From contig NC_090017.1 of NCBI RefSeq assembly GCF_036417845.1, positions 558,001-622,000 on the forward strand: a stretch of 64,000 bases of DNA, read 5' to 3'. The notes under the pieces were generated by a model, which was given only the letters and a program-made list of their open reading frames with translations, was not told the DNA's origin and ran no database searches. This DNA comes from Apteryx mantelli (taxonomy: Eukaryota > Chordata > Aves > Apterygiformes > Apterygidae). This document shows, piece after piece, positions 30,293 to 43,911 of this stretch (the first letter of the stretch is position 1; each line of letters starts with the position of its first letter). The position numbers and the translations under genes are program-made.

Positions 30293-31509
30293 AGTGCACA
30301 GAACCACTTTACAAAAGAAATACCCCCCCCTTCCCTCCCCCCCGGCAAAAATCCTAAATACAGAGGCAATTAAACGCTTGTTTTCTCGTTTTGTTGGTTT
30401 TTTGGCAACACGGTTGTGTTTTTGCAGTGACCCTACTTTAAATACGTTGTCGTCGTCGTCGGTTCAGTAGCATCGGGATCCGCCCCGGCGCGGGCGGAAG
30501 CGGCCGTCGGTGGGGACGAGCGGGGACCTGCCTCGGAGAGCCGGAAGGGAGGGTGCGGACGGGAGCGGCGCCGGCTCCAGGGGGGGCCGCGGCGGCGAGG
30601 AAGGCAACACCGGTAACCGCGGCGGGGGAGAGGAAGGGGGGAAACCGAGGCACAGAGAGGTGAAGTGACTTCCCAGGGGCACCGGGAGCCCCGCGTCTCC
30701 CACCCGGGCTCCGACTGCTCCGCTTCGCTCCTCCGAAATCCGGGAGAGCGAGTGGGAGCTTCCCGGAAAACCCGCTGGGGCGGCGGCGGAGCTCGACGCG
30801 CGAGCCCGGCCCTCGGCGCTCTGGCACCTGCTCCGTGCTCCGGCACCCGCTCCGTGCGCCACCAGGGCGGGACAAGGAGCCGAGCGGCAATAACCCCCCC
30901 GGAATTATAGCGTAATCCCGTCGATCCGCTTGTGTTTGTGTAGCTGCCTGAGTGCTGAGATAAGGCTGGGCTGACGGGGGCCCCCGTGCCGGGGCGGGGC
31001 GTGCCGGGGGGGGCCGCGTGCCGGCGGTCGTGTCTAGCCCTTGGCGCTCCCAGACCGCCCGGAGCCTTCGGAAGGGAGACGCCGACGCTCGCCTGCCCCC
31101 TCCGCTTCCCGCCCGGAGCGGCTCCTCGGCGAGGGAGGTGGGATGGCGACGCGTCCGCGTCAAACGAGTCGAAGGGAAACGCGCCGGGCCGGGAGACGGC
31201 GCGAAGCCGCGGAGCCTCCCGGGGTCCCTCGGACCCTGCATCCCTCCGGCCCGGCCCCGCGCTCCCGCTCCCTCCCCCGGCCGGGAAGAAAACCCTCGGC
31301 CTCCTCCTCCTCCTCCTTGTCCCGCTCCTGCTCCGGAGGAGCGGCCCCGGCGCGGGCGGGAATCCCGCGGCCCCAGCGCGGGGGCAAAACCCCGCCGGCC
31401 CCTGCAGCGACCCATAAATACCCCCCGCCCCCCCCATCCCCGGCATAAATACGTTTGCAAAGCGGTTACGGCGTCCGGCTGGCGCTGGGCCCCCTCCTTC
31501 CCGGGAGGG

Positions 31510-31940
31510 GGGAACGTCCCGAAATCCAGTCCGGGTGGGATCCCCCCTCCTCATCCCGCAGTCCGGAGTGGGGGAACATCCCGAAATCCAGTCCGGGCAG
31601 GATCCCCCCTCCTCATCCCGCAGTCCGGTGGAGGGGAGAACGTCCCGAAATCCAGTTCGGGTGGGATCCCCCCTTCCTCATCCACAGTTTGGTGTGTGGG
31701 GGGGAACATCCCGAAATCCAGTCTGGATGGGATCCCCCCTCTTTGTCCCGCAGTCTGGGGTGGGGGAATGTCCCGAAATCCAGTCCGGGTGGGATCCCCC
31801 CTCTTCATCCCGCAGTCCGGAGTGGGGGAACGTCCCGAAATCCAGTCCGGGCAGGATCCCCCCTTCCTCATCCCACAGTCTGGAGTGGGGGAACATCCCG
31901 AAATCCAGTCCGGGCGGGATCCCCCCCCTCGTCCCGCAGT
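31510..31940. repeat. NYAP1 3' UTR tandem repeat
   Basis: Seven units of 62-66 bp with GAAATCCAGTCCGGGTGGGA. GAAATC occurs at 31521, 31583, 31647, 31713, 31775, 31837 and 31900. If the ATTAAA at 30287 is used, the repeat is transcribed within the 3' UTR. Confidence 0.85.
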
Positions 31941-32121
31941 CCGGCGGCAGCGTCCCGGCCCAGCCGTGCGTTGCGAGGGGACGAGGCGGTGGCGGCGGCG
32001 GCCGAGGCGCACCGGGCAGCGCGGCGCGGGGGAGAGCGGGACGCCGCCGCCGCCGCCGGCATCGTCGGCAGCCCCCCGGCACCGTCGGCAGCCCCCCGGC
32101 AGCGGCGGCGGCGGCGGCGGC

Positions 32122-35778
<3,657 letters not shown>

Positions 35779-36009
35779 GGCGGGCGGCGGCGGCGGGGGG
35801 CGGGCGCGGGCCAGCGCCCCGTAGGCGCCCGAGCCGCGCTCCTCGATGAAGCGCAGGAAAGCGGCCACCAGCTCCTCGCGGGGGCTAGCGCTCATCCTGC
35901 GCCGCCTGCCGGCACCCGCAGCCTGCCGCCACCCGCCCCGCGCCACCGGGACGCCCCCCACCCACCCCCCTGCCTCTGCCCGGGGCGCCGCCGGCCTCCC
36001 CACGGCTCG

Positions 36010-36785
36010 GTCCCGGACACCTGGGCCCCTCCTACCCCCTGGTCTGGGTCCCGGACACCTGGGCCCCTCCTACCCCCTGGTCCCCCCTGGTCCGGGTCCT
36101 GGACACCTGGGCCCCTCCGTCCTCCCCATGGGTCAGTCCTAGACGCCTGGGCCCCTCCATCCCTCTCCAACCTTCTCATCCAGGCCCCGGACACCTGGGC
36201 CCCTCCATCCCGCCCAGTTCAGGCTCAGGACACCTGGGCCCCTCCATCTCTCCCCTTCCCGGACACCTGGGTCCCTCCATCCCTCCCCTCCTGGACAACT
36301 GGGCCCCTCCATCCCCCCTTCGTCCAGATCCCGGACACCTGGGCCCCTCCATCCCCCCCCGGTCCAGATCCCAGACACCTGGGCCCCTCCATCCCCCCTT
36401 GGTTCAGGCCCCGGACGCCTGGGCCCCTCCATCCCCCCCGGTCCAGGCCCCGGACACCTGGGCCCCTCCATCCCCCCTTCGTCCAGATCCCGGACACCTG
36501 GGCCCCTCCATCCCCCCCTTGGTTCAGGCCCGGACGCCTGGGCCCCTCCGTCCCTCCCCTTCCCGGACACCTGGGTCCCTCCATCCCTCCCCAGTCCAGG
36601 CCCCGGACGCCTGGGCCCCTCCGTCCCTCCCCTTCCCGGACACCTGGGTCCCTCCATCCCCCCCGGTCCAGGCCCCGGACACCTGGGCCCCTCCATCCCT
36701 CCCCCTCCCGGACGCCTGGGCCCCTCCATCGCTCCCCGGTCCAGGCCCCGGACACCTGGGCCCCTCCATCCCTCCCCCCCCTCCC
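36010..36785. repeat. Array of the dispersed motif upstream of NYAP1
   Basis: More than twenty copies of CGGACACCTGGGCCCCTCC separated by 10-25 variable bases, all on the plus strand. The array begins about 230 bases upstream of the NYAP1 start codon. Confidence 0.9.
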
Positions 36786-36799
36786 CTCCCCTCCCCTCC

Positions 36800-36922
36800 T
36801 CCCGCCGCCGTGCAGGCCGCGGCCGCCCGAGCTGCCCCCGGCGGGGCCCCGCCCCGGGGAGGGGCCGCCGCTACCTGGCGCGCTGGGGGGGCCGGGCCCC
36901 CCCGGGAGCCGGGCCCCCCCTG

Positions 36923-36953
<31 letters not shown>

Positions 36954-38067
36954 GGCTGCCGGGGCTCAGGGCGGCCGGCGGCCCATGGCCGGCGCGGCGG
37001 CGGCGGCGGCGGCGGCGGCGGAGCGGGAGGCTCTAGGGGCCTGCGGGGACACGGCGGCGCGGGGGGGGGGGGGAGGGAAGGGGGGCTCAGGCGCGGCCCC
37101 CCCCCCTTCCCTCCCTCTCTCCCTCCCAACCTTCCCTCCCTCCCTCCCCCCCGGTGCCGCCGCCCCTACCCGGCCTGGGCGGCCGCCGCCCGCGCCCGCG
37201 CCGCGCCGCCGGCTCCATCCTCGCGCCCGCTGACGCAGCGTCCGGGGCGCGCGACGGCGGCGGCGGCGGCAGCGCGAACGGCGGCGGCGGCGGCGGGCGC
37301 TGCCCCGCGGCGGCGGCTGCCCCCTGCCGGCCCCGCGCCGCTCGCCGCGGGGGGGGGGTCTGGGGGCTCCCGGGGGGTCCCTGGGGGGGGGGGGGCCCCG
37401 GCTCCGGGTCGGGGGTGGGAGTCTGGGGGGCTCCCGGTTCCCTGCGGGGGGGGGGTCCCCGGGGGGGGGGGGACTGGGAGGTGTCCGCTGCCTGGGGGGG
37501 GCCCGGCTCCCTGGGGGGGGTCTTGGGGGCCGCTGGATCCGGGGGGCCCCTGGCTCCAGGGAGGAGCGGGGGGACCGAGGGGGGGCGGGTCTCGGGCTCC
37601 TCTGGGGTGGGGGGTTGGGGGGGTCCCGGTTCCGGGGGGGGGGTCCGCGGGCGGGGCGGGGCCGCGCCGAGTGGGGGGTGGTAGGGGTGGGGGTGGGGCA
37701 GGGGCAGGGACAGGGCGGCTCCGTCCGCCGCCGCCAGGGGGCAGCAGCGGCACGGCTCGGGGGCGTGTCCCAGGGACGCCCCGCCCCTTGTGTGGGCGTG
37801 TCCGGCAGAGAGCTAGAGGGGGGCGTGCCGGGCTCGGTCAGCTGGTGGGCGGGACTTCCGGGAGCGGCGACTTGTCAACAGGGCCGCGTCGCTGGCCGGG
37901 CCCGGGCCGCTCCCGCCCGCCCCCCTCTCCTCGCCGCCGCCATGGCCCGGTAACACCCCCCCTTCCCCCTCCCCCCCCCCCCGGCCCGGCCCCGGCCATG
38001 GCCCGGCCTCGGCGCCGCCGCCGCGGGGCCGCGGGGCCGCGCTGAGCGCCGCCGCCGCCGGGCCGCC
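36800..38067. promoter_or_regulatory. CpG island between NYAP1 and TSC22D4
   Basis: Very CpG-rich spacer between two divergently transcribed genes, with G-runs at about 37345-37680. It probably holds both promoters, but no TATA box was found. A G-quadruplex-prone stretch (runs of 6-12 G) lies at 37340-37500. Confidence 0.5.
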
Positions 38068-38290
38068 ATGAGCCGCAAGCGCAGCGGCTTCCAGATCACC
38101 AGCGTGACCAGCGAGGAGGCGGCCGAGCCGCCGCGCAACGGCCCCGCCGCCGCGGGAGCCGCCGCGGGAGCCGCCGCGGGGGCCGGTCGCGGTTCCGCGT
38201 GGTGCGGCTGGCGCAGGGCCCCGGCGAGCCCTACCGGCGCGGCCGCTGGACCTGCTTCGACTTCTACGAGCGGGAGCGCGAGGCGGAGCG

Positions 38291-38321
<31 letters not shown>

Positions 38322-39949
38322 GCGCGGGGCCGGGGCGGGGGGGCGGCGGCCGCCCGCCTGCCCCACTCGCTCGACTCGCGCCTGGAGCCGCCGCCGCCGC
38401 CGCCGTCGGGAGCGGCGCCGCCGCGGGGGCCGCTGCCGCCGCCCGGCGCCGCCTTGACGCGGTCGCTGGGCGCCGCCGAGCCGGGCCCCGCGCTGCAGGT
38501 GAGTCCGCGGAGGGCGGCGGGGACGGGGGGGGGAGGGGTGTGTGTGTGTGTGTGTCCCTGTCACCGTTGTCACCGCCGTGTTTCCCCCCTCCCCCCCCCC
38601 GCAGGCACCGGCGTCCCGGCCCGCCTCGCCGCCCCCCCGCACCGCGCCGCCAGCCCCGGCCCCTCCCCCGCGGCCCCGACGGCCTCGGCGCCCGCCTCAG
38701 CCTGGCGCGCTCCATGTTCGCCATGGGGGCGGCCCCCGACGGCGACGATGACGGGTGAGGGGGGGCTGCCGGTGGGCGGGACTCCCGGGGCGGGGGCGGG
38801 GCGGGGGCAGGTGGGGCTTCCTGCCTGGCCAGGTGAGGAGGGGGGTGGGACTTCCTGCCTGGCCAGGTGAGGAGGGGGGTGGGACTTCCTGCCTGGCCAG
38901 GTGAGGGGGGGGTGGGACTTCCTGTTTGGCCAGGTATGGAGGGGGGTGGGACTTCCTGGCCGGGTGTGGAGGGGGTGGGACTTCCTGTCTGGCCAGGTGA
39001 GGAGGGGGGTGGGACTTCCTGTCTGGCCAGGTGTGAAGGGGGGGTGGGACTTCCTGTTTTGCCCCATGGCAGGGGGGAAGTGGAGCCCCGGGACAGGGCC
39101 CCCCGCGGGCCGATGGGAAGGAAACGGGGCGGAAATTGCACGTCCGGCGGCCGCGTCCGGGGGTGTGGGGAGGCTGGGAGGGGGGAGGGGGACATGTGTT
39201 CCTCCCCCTCCCTATGTCCGCTCCCAACCCGCCACCCCCCGCCCCATGGCACGTCCCCCTGCCCCACGGCGCGTGTCCCCCCCCTGCCCCATGGCATCTG
39301 GGCCTGCCCCCTTCCCCACAGGCCCCACTGGAGCCCCGAGGTGGGGGGGAGGGAACCCAGCTGGTTGGGGGCAGGGGGCCTGGGCGGGTCCCCCTGGATG
39401 CCTGGGCCCCCCCGGAACGGGTGCATCTCAGCCCTGTCCACCCGTCTGTCCGTCCCCAGCAGCGCCGGCAGCGGGATGATCGCCATCGACAACAAGATTG
39501 AACAGGCCATGGTGAGCGGCCCCAGACGCCTGGGTCCCTCCCGGTGCTGGGGTGAGGGGGAGGGGCTGGGAGGTGGCCCGGACGCCTGGGTCCCCCGCAA
39601 GCCCTTGGGTGGGGGGGGCCCGGACACCTGGGTTCCTCCTTGTACTGAGGCCCAGGGGGTGGTGCAGGGCCCGGATGCCTGGGGCCCCCCGCAGCCCCGG
39701 GTGGGCGGGGGGGTTGGGGGAGGCGGGGCCCGGACGCCTGGGCCCCAACGCGGCTGCCTGCCGCAGGACCTGGTGAAGAGCCACCTGCTGCTGGCGGTGC
39801 GGGAGGAGGTGGAGGTGCTGCGGGAGCAGATCAAGGAGCTGAGCGAGCGCAACGCGGCGCTGGAGCGTGAGAACGGGCTGCTGCGCGCCCTCGCCAGCCC
39901 CGCGCAGCTGGCGCGCCTGGGCCCCCGGCCCCGCGGGCCCCCGGCCTGA
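38068..39949 (+). CDS. TSC22D4: TSC22D4, TSC22 domain family member 4
   Basis: Leucine-zipper TSC22-family protein. Exons are 38068-38498, 38605-38752, 39460-39511 and 39767-39949. The N-terminus [17 protein letters not shown] is the family motif, and [20 protein letters not shown] matches TSC22D4 [20 protein letters not shown]. Exon 2 has SLARSMFAM and an acidic GDDDG. Exon 3 reads [11 protein letters not shown]. The TSC box and zipper is [21 protein letters not shown], followed by [19 protein letters not shown]. The first exon changes frame at about 38180-38190 (GAGRG to SRFRVV), one net base off, likely a consensus error next to a G run. Position beside NYAP1 agrees with human 7q22.1. The 3' UTR runs towards the assembly gap. 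Confidence 0.93.
38815..39062. repeat. TSC22D4 intron 2 repeat with ETS-type and 5' splice-like motifs
   Basis: Eight units of 29-38 bp with core GGTGGGACTTCCTG and CTGGCCAGGTGAGG. ACTTCCTG is an ETS site (CAGGAAGT on the other strand), and CAG|GTGAG is a 5' splice-site consensus on the gene's strand. The array starts about 60 bases after the real donor at 38752. Confidence 0.85.
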
Positions 39950-39954
39950 GCGCC

Positions 39955-40192
39955 CCCCCCAGCACGGGTGCCGGGTCCCCCCCGGGAGCGAGCCCCCCCC
40001 CCTGCCTGGGGGGACCATGGGGACCACAAAGTCCTTGCCTGGACACCGGGGTCCCTTTGGGGACACCGGGGCCCTCGCCCGGATGCTGGGGCCCCCACAT
40101 GGACATGGGGGTCCCTTTGAGGACGCCAGGGTCCCCCCACATGCATCAGGGTCCCAACCCGGACGTCGGGGTTCCCACCAGCACATTGGGGA
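39955..40192. repeat. Low-complexity repeat left of the gap
   Basis: Units containing GGGGTCCCTTTGGGGACACC and relatives run into the N block. Confidence 0.6.
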
Positions 40193-40392
40193 NNNNNNNN
40201 NNNNNNNNNNNNNNNNNNNNNNNNNNNNNNNNNNNNNNNNNNNNNNNNNNNNNNNNNNNNNNNNNNNNNNNNNNNNNNNNNNNNNNNNNNNNNNNNNNNN
40301 NNNNNNNNNNNNNNNNNNNNNNNNNNNNNNNNNNNNNNNNNNNNNNNNNNNNNNNNNNNNNNNNNNNNNNNNNNNNNNNNNNNNNNNNNNNN
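40193..40392. other. Assembly gap, 200 N
   Basis: Exactly 200 undetermined bases, a size often used for gaps of unknown length. ACADVL exons beyond exon 6 are missing here, so the true distance is probably several kilobases. Confidence 1.
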
Positions 40393-40775
40393 TGGAGGAC
40401 TCCTGGGGTCCCAGGGATTGGGGAGGGCTGTGGGGGTTCCTGGGGGGTCCCCAGGGCACAGGAGAGATGCAGGGGGGGCCCTGGGCTTAGGGAGGGCTGG
40501 GGGGGGGGGTCCCTAGGTTGGGAGGGCTGCGGAAGGTCCCTGGGGGGTCAAAGGGGCACAGAGAGAGCTGTGGGGGTCGCCTGGGGTCCCAGGGGATTGG
40601 GGGGCTGTAGCGGGGTCCCAGGGGGGGCCCCCGGGGTGGGGGAGAGATGTGGGGGGGCCCCCGGGGCGCAGGAAGGGATGTGTGGGTCCCCGGGTGGGGG
40701 GAGGGACGGGGGGGCCCCGGGGTGCAGGGGGGGCCGCAGGGGTCCCCGGGAGGCGGGGGCGCCGGGGGGGCTCAC
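40393..40775. repeat. ACADVL intron 6 low-complexity repeat right of the gap
   Basis: Degenerate G-rich units with core GGGGGTCCCNGGGG and GGGAGGGCTG. No ACADVL exon is found in it. Confidence 0.6.
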
Positions 40776-42119
40776 TTGGGTGTTGCTGAGCCCCAGCCCC
40801 CCCAGCTCGGTGGGGATCTGCAGCCCGAAGGCCCCCAGCTCCTTGAGGCCCTGCAGGGTGCCGTCGTCCACAGCGCTCCAGCGCGTCGTTCCGCGCCGGA
40901 TCGTTCACCTCCTGGGGGGGGGGAAAACGGGAACCGGCCCCGTGGGGGGCTGCGATCGGCCCCGCGGCCCAACGCCAGCCCGCGGCGCCCCCACGCCCCC
41001 CCCCCAAACCCACCTCGAAGAAGCGGGCGACCGGCCCCACGAGCTCGCGCAGTGTCTGGGCCTGCTCCTCGCTCAGCACTGCAGAGTCGGGGGGTTAGCG
41101 AGGCCAGGGGGCACCGGGACCCCCCCCGGGACCCCCCTGTACCTGAGGGGTAGGGGAAGAGCTGCTCAGTGTTGAGGCGCCCCAGGAACATGCCCACAGC
41201 GAAGGACTTCGACTCCTGCCAGCAAGATGAAGGCGTGGGGGGGGGTGGGTGACAGCAGCAGTGGGGGTGTTGGGGCAGTGGAGGGGGGGTCAGGCTGCGC
41301 CCCCCCCCCGGGGAGCCCCCCGCAGCCCCCCGCTCACCTCCGGCATGGACGGGCTCTTGGACGCGGCAGGCGCCTCCGTCGCCACTCGGGCTCCCACTTT
41401 GTGCAGCACGGCCTGGGGAGAGGCGTGAGAGCACCCGACCCCCCCGGGACCCCCAATCCCCCCCAGGACCCTCAGCCCACCCCGGGGACCCCCAATTCAC
41501 CCCTGGGGGACCCCTAACCCCCCCCCGAGGCCCTGTAATTCATCCTAGGGACCCCTACCCCCCCAGGGATCCCAGCACCCCCCAGGACCCCCAGCACCCC
41601 CCAGGGACCCCCAATTCACCCCTGGGGACCCCAGCACCCCCCCGGGACCCCCAGCACCCCCCCGGGACCCTCAAAATCCTTCCCAGGGACCCCCCCCCTG
41701 CTACCAGCCTGCCCGTCACCTTTCCCCAGTTTCCGCCTCGCGCCCTTTGCCCCAGTTTCGGTGCGGCGGGGGGGGGGGAGGATGGGAGGGGAGGAGGAGC
41801 CCGGAGACACCAGGACCGGAACGGGACGGGGACCGGGCCGGAGATCGGACACCGAGATCGGGACACCGGGACACCGGAGCGGGACGGCCCCCCCCCCCGT
41901 ACCTCGGCTTCATGCGTGCTCTGGAGCCGGCGGCCGGTCAGCAGCGGCGGCGGCGGACCGGGCCCCCCCCGCACCTGCGGAGTCGCGGGGGTCAGGGCGG
42001 CCGTACCGGGACCCCCCCCCCCCGGGAACCTCCCCGCTGCCGCCCCCCGGCGCTCACCCCGCCGCCGCCCCGCGCAGCAGCCGCAAGCCCAGCCCGCCCG
42101 CCGCCCTCGCTCCCCGCAT
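40776..42119 (-). CDS. ACADVL: ACADVL, very-long-chain acyl-CoA dehydrogenase (3' truncated by gap)
   Basis: FAD enzyme of the inner mitochondrial membrane; it catalyses the first step of very-long-chain fatty-acid beta-oxidation. Six exons are visible: 42058-42119 ([20 protein letters not shown], an Arg-rich presequence), 41903-41974, 41338-41412, 41143-41215 ([20 protein letters not shown]), about 41014-41080 ([20 protein letters not shown]) and 40776-40911 ([12 protein letters not shown], then [20 protein letters not shown]). These match the start of the acyl-CoA dehydrogenase N-terminal domain. Exon 6 has one apparent extra base near 40880. The FAD-binding and catalytic exons are not present; the gene runs into the 200-N gap. 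Placement next to PHF23 and GABARAP agrees with human 17p13.1. Confidence 0.93.
41435..41700. repeat. ACADVL intron 2 repeat
   Basis: Units of 18-30 bp around CCCCAGCACCCCCCGGGACC, on the 5' side of exon 3. Confidence 0.65.
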
Positions 42120-42439
42120 GGCGCCGCCGCTGTCGCCCCGGGCGCCGCCGCCGCCCCGGTGTCCGCCGGGCCCGCCCCGCCCGCCCCGCCAAGGTCAACG
42201 GGGGGGCAGGGCCGGAGCGCGCGAGGCACGCCGGAAACATAGTCCGCCGCGGGGGGAGCGGCCGCTGGCCCCGCCCCGGCACCCCTCCCCCAAAATGGCG
42301 CCGCCGCCGCCGCCGGCCGCTGCCCTGCCTCGAGATGGCGCCCGCGCGCCGCTGGGCCGCCGCCAAAATGGCGGCGCGCGGCCTCCCGTCTCCATGGTTA
42401 CCGCCCCCCCCCCGCGCAGCACGGCGGCGCCGCCTCTTT

Positions 42440-42910
42440 CGTTTATGTAGCTGTTTATTTTTTATTGATTTTTTTTATATGCAAAAGAGAAAAAAACACA
42501 AAGAGGAGCCGGGGCGAGGTACCAGCCAGGGCGGGGGGGGAACCGCTGCGGCCCCCAGCCAGGGGGGAGCATCCGGTTTTCTCTCTTTTTGCTTTTTCAT
42601 TTCTCATATAAAGTCTATAAAAAACCCTCAAAGATCTTACTACGAAACCAAATCATAATAATAAAAGAGAACAGAACGAAAATGCCGCCCACGCCCCCAG
42701 ACGGGGGAACGGCCCAAGGGCATTTTGTGTAAGTGGGGGGGCGAGGTATCATGGCCCCCCCAGACGCGGCAGTCACGTGACACGCGTGTGGGGCGGCCCC
42801 CACACCGGGGCCCCCCTCGCGCTGCGGCTCGGCGGCGCCCGAAGGCCCCGGCCGAGGCGACCGAGCGCCAGGCCCAGGCGGCCGGGTCGAGGGGCTGGAT
42901 CGGCTCCTCT
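42440..42910 (-). pseudogene. DVL2: Possible DVL2 remnant: one exon piece plus 3' UTR
   Basis: On the minus strand an acceptor-like CCCCCCCAG near 42909 is followed by EPIQPLDPAAW, which matches the Dishevelled segment EPIQPIDPAAW lying between the PDZ and DEP domains. Downstream residues (SVASAGAFGRRR) resemble DVL (AALTGTF) only weakly. AT-rich sequence with two AATAAA signals (42454-42459 and 42461-42466, minus strand) looks like a genuine 3' end. In human, DVL2 lies exactly between ACADVL and PHF23. The DIX, PDZ and DEP domains are not visible in the 1.2 kb available, so this is a remnant or a collapsed assembly. The short match could still mislead in GC-rich DNA. Confidence 0.4.
42454..42466 (-). 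terminator. Two overlapping-range AATAAA signals
   Basis: AATAAA at 42454-42459 and 42461-42466 on the minus strand mark the end of a minus-strand transcript that is neither ACADVL (which starts at about 42.1 kb) nor clearly PHF23. Confidence 0.6.
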
Positions 42911-43414
42911 GGGGGGGACGAGGCTCAGCGCACGCCCCCACGCCCTCCCCCGCAGCCGGCGGGACCCGAAGGTGAGCGCGGCCGCCCCCTGCACCGTGAC
43001 GAGCTACGGCGGCTACCCCCCGCCCAGCGGTGGAGCAACCTTCGCCTCCGCTGCCCCCGCAGCCCCCCGCCCCGCCGCCGCCATCGGGGCCGCGGCGGTG
43101 CCGCCGGAGCCCGTCGCGCCGCGCTGACGTCACGCGCGCCACCGCCTCCCCCGCCACGTGACCGCGCACCTGCTCCGCCCCGCCTTCCCATGGTCACGTG
43201 GTGCGGCGCGCTCCTGCGCCATGCTCCTCCCCCGCCCCGCCCCATGAGGAGCGCGTGACGCCGCCCGTGCGCGATGAGGTCACGCGGGCGGCGCAGGGCG
43301 ATGGGCGGCCCCCGCCTCGCCGCGCCGGGCAGCGCCCCGGGCCCCCGCGGCGGCCCCGGCCCCGAACAGAGCGACGCGGATCCGGCCCGTACGAACGCAA
43401 AAGGCGTCGCGTCG
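42911..43414. other. Spacer upstream of the DVL2-like fragment
   Basis: CpG-rich sequence holding E-box palindromes (CCACGTGACC near 43155 and GGTCACGTGG near 43192) and TGACGTCA near 43122. No exon is recognised with confidence on either strand. Confidence 0.4.
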
Positions 43415-43420
43415 TTTATT
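43415..43420 (-). terminator. PHF23 poly(A) signal AATAAA
   Basis: AATAAA on the minus strand about 490 bases past the inferred PHF23 stop codon. Confidence 0.6.
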
Positions 43421-43911
43421 TACAGCCGAGGCTCCAGCCGCGCCCGCCAGCTCCAACGCGTTACCGGGCCCGGGGTGGGGGGGGGGCAGCGCCCAGCCCG
43501 GCCCCGCCGCCGTGAAACCCCCCCGCGGCGGCTCGGGGGGCAGCGGGGGCTCCCCGCGACCAATGGGTGCGGGAAGAGAAGGGGGGAGAATAAGAGAGTT
43601 TAAAAAAATAACACACATGAAAAACGCTTCCCCCTCTATTTACAGCCGAACTTTACACGGGGGGGGCAGCCCCCCCCACCCTCACCCTGCCCACTCAGAG
43701 CAGCAGCATCGCCCCAGTCTGGGGGGCACCCGGACGCCTGGGCCCTGGGGGGGGCGGGCAGGGGGTGCCCGGATGCCTGGGCCCCGGGGTCAGGGAGTGC
43801 TGGGATTCCTGGCCCTAGAGGTGCCCGAGACGCCTGGGCCCTGGGGGGGGCAGGGGGCGCCCGGACACCTGGGCCCTTGGGGCGCCCGGATGCCTGGGCC
43901 CGGGGGGGCAC

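Noticed and set aside
42957-43127. Plus-strand peptide with TSYGGYPPPSGG and a microexon-like acceptor/donor pair
   Set aside because: No family recognised, and the exon would be 15 bases. The DVL2-like signal and poly(A) sites are on the other strand.
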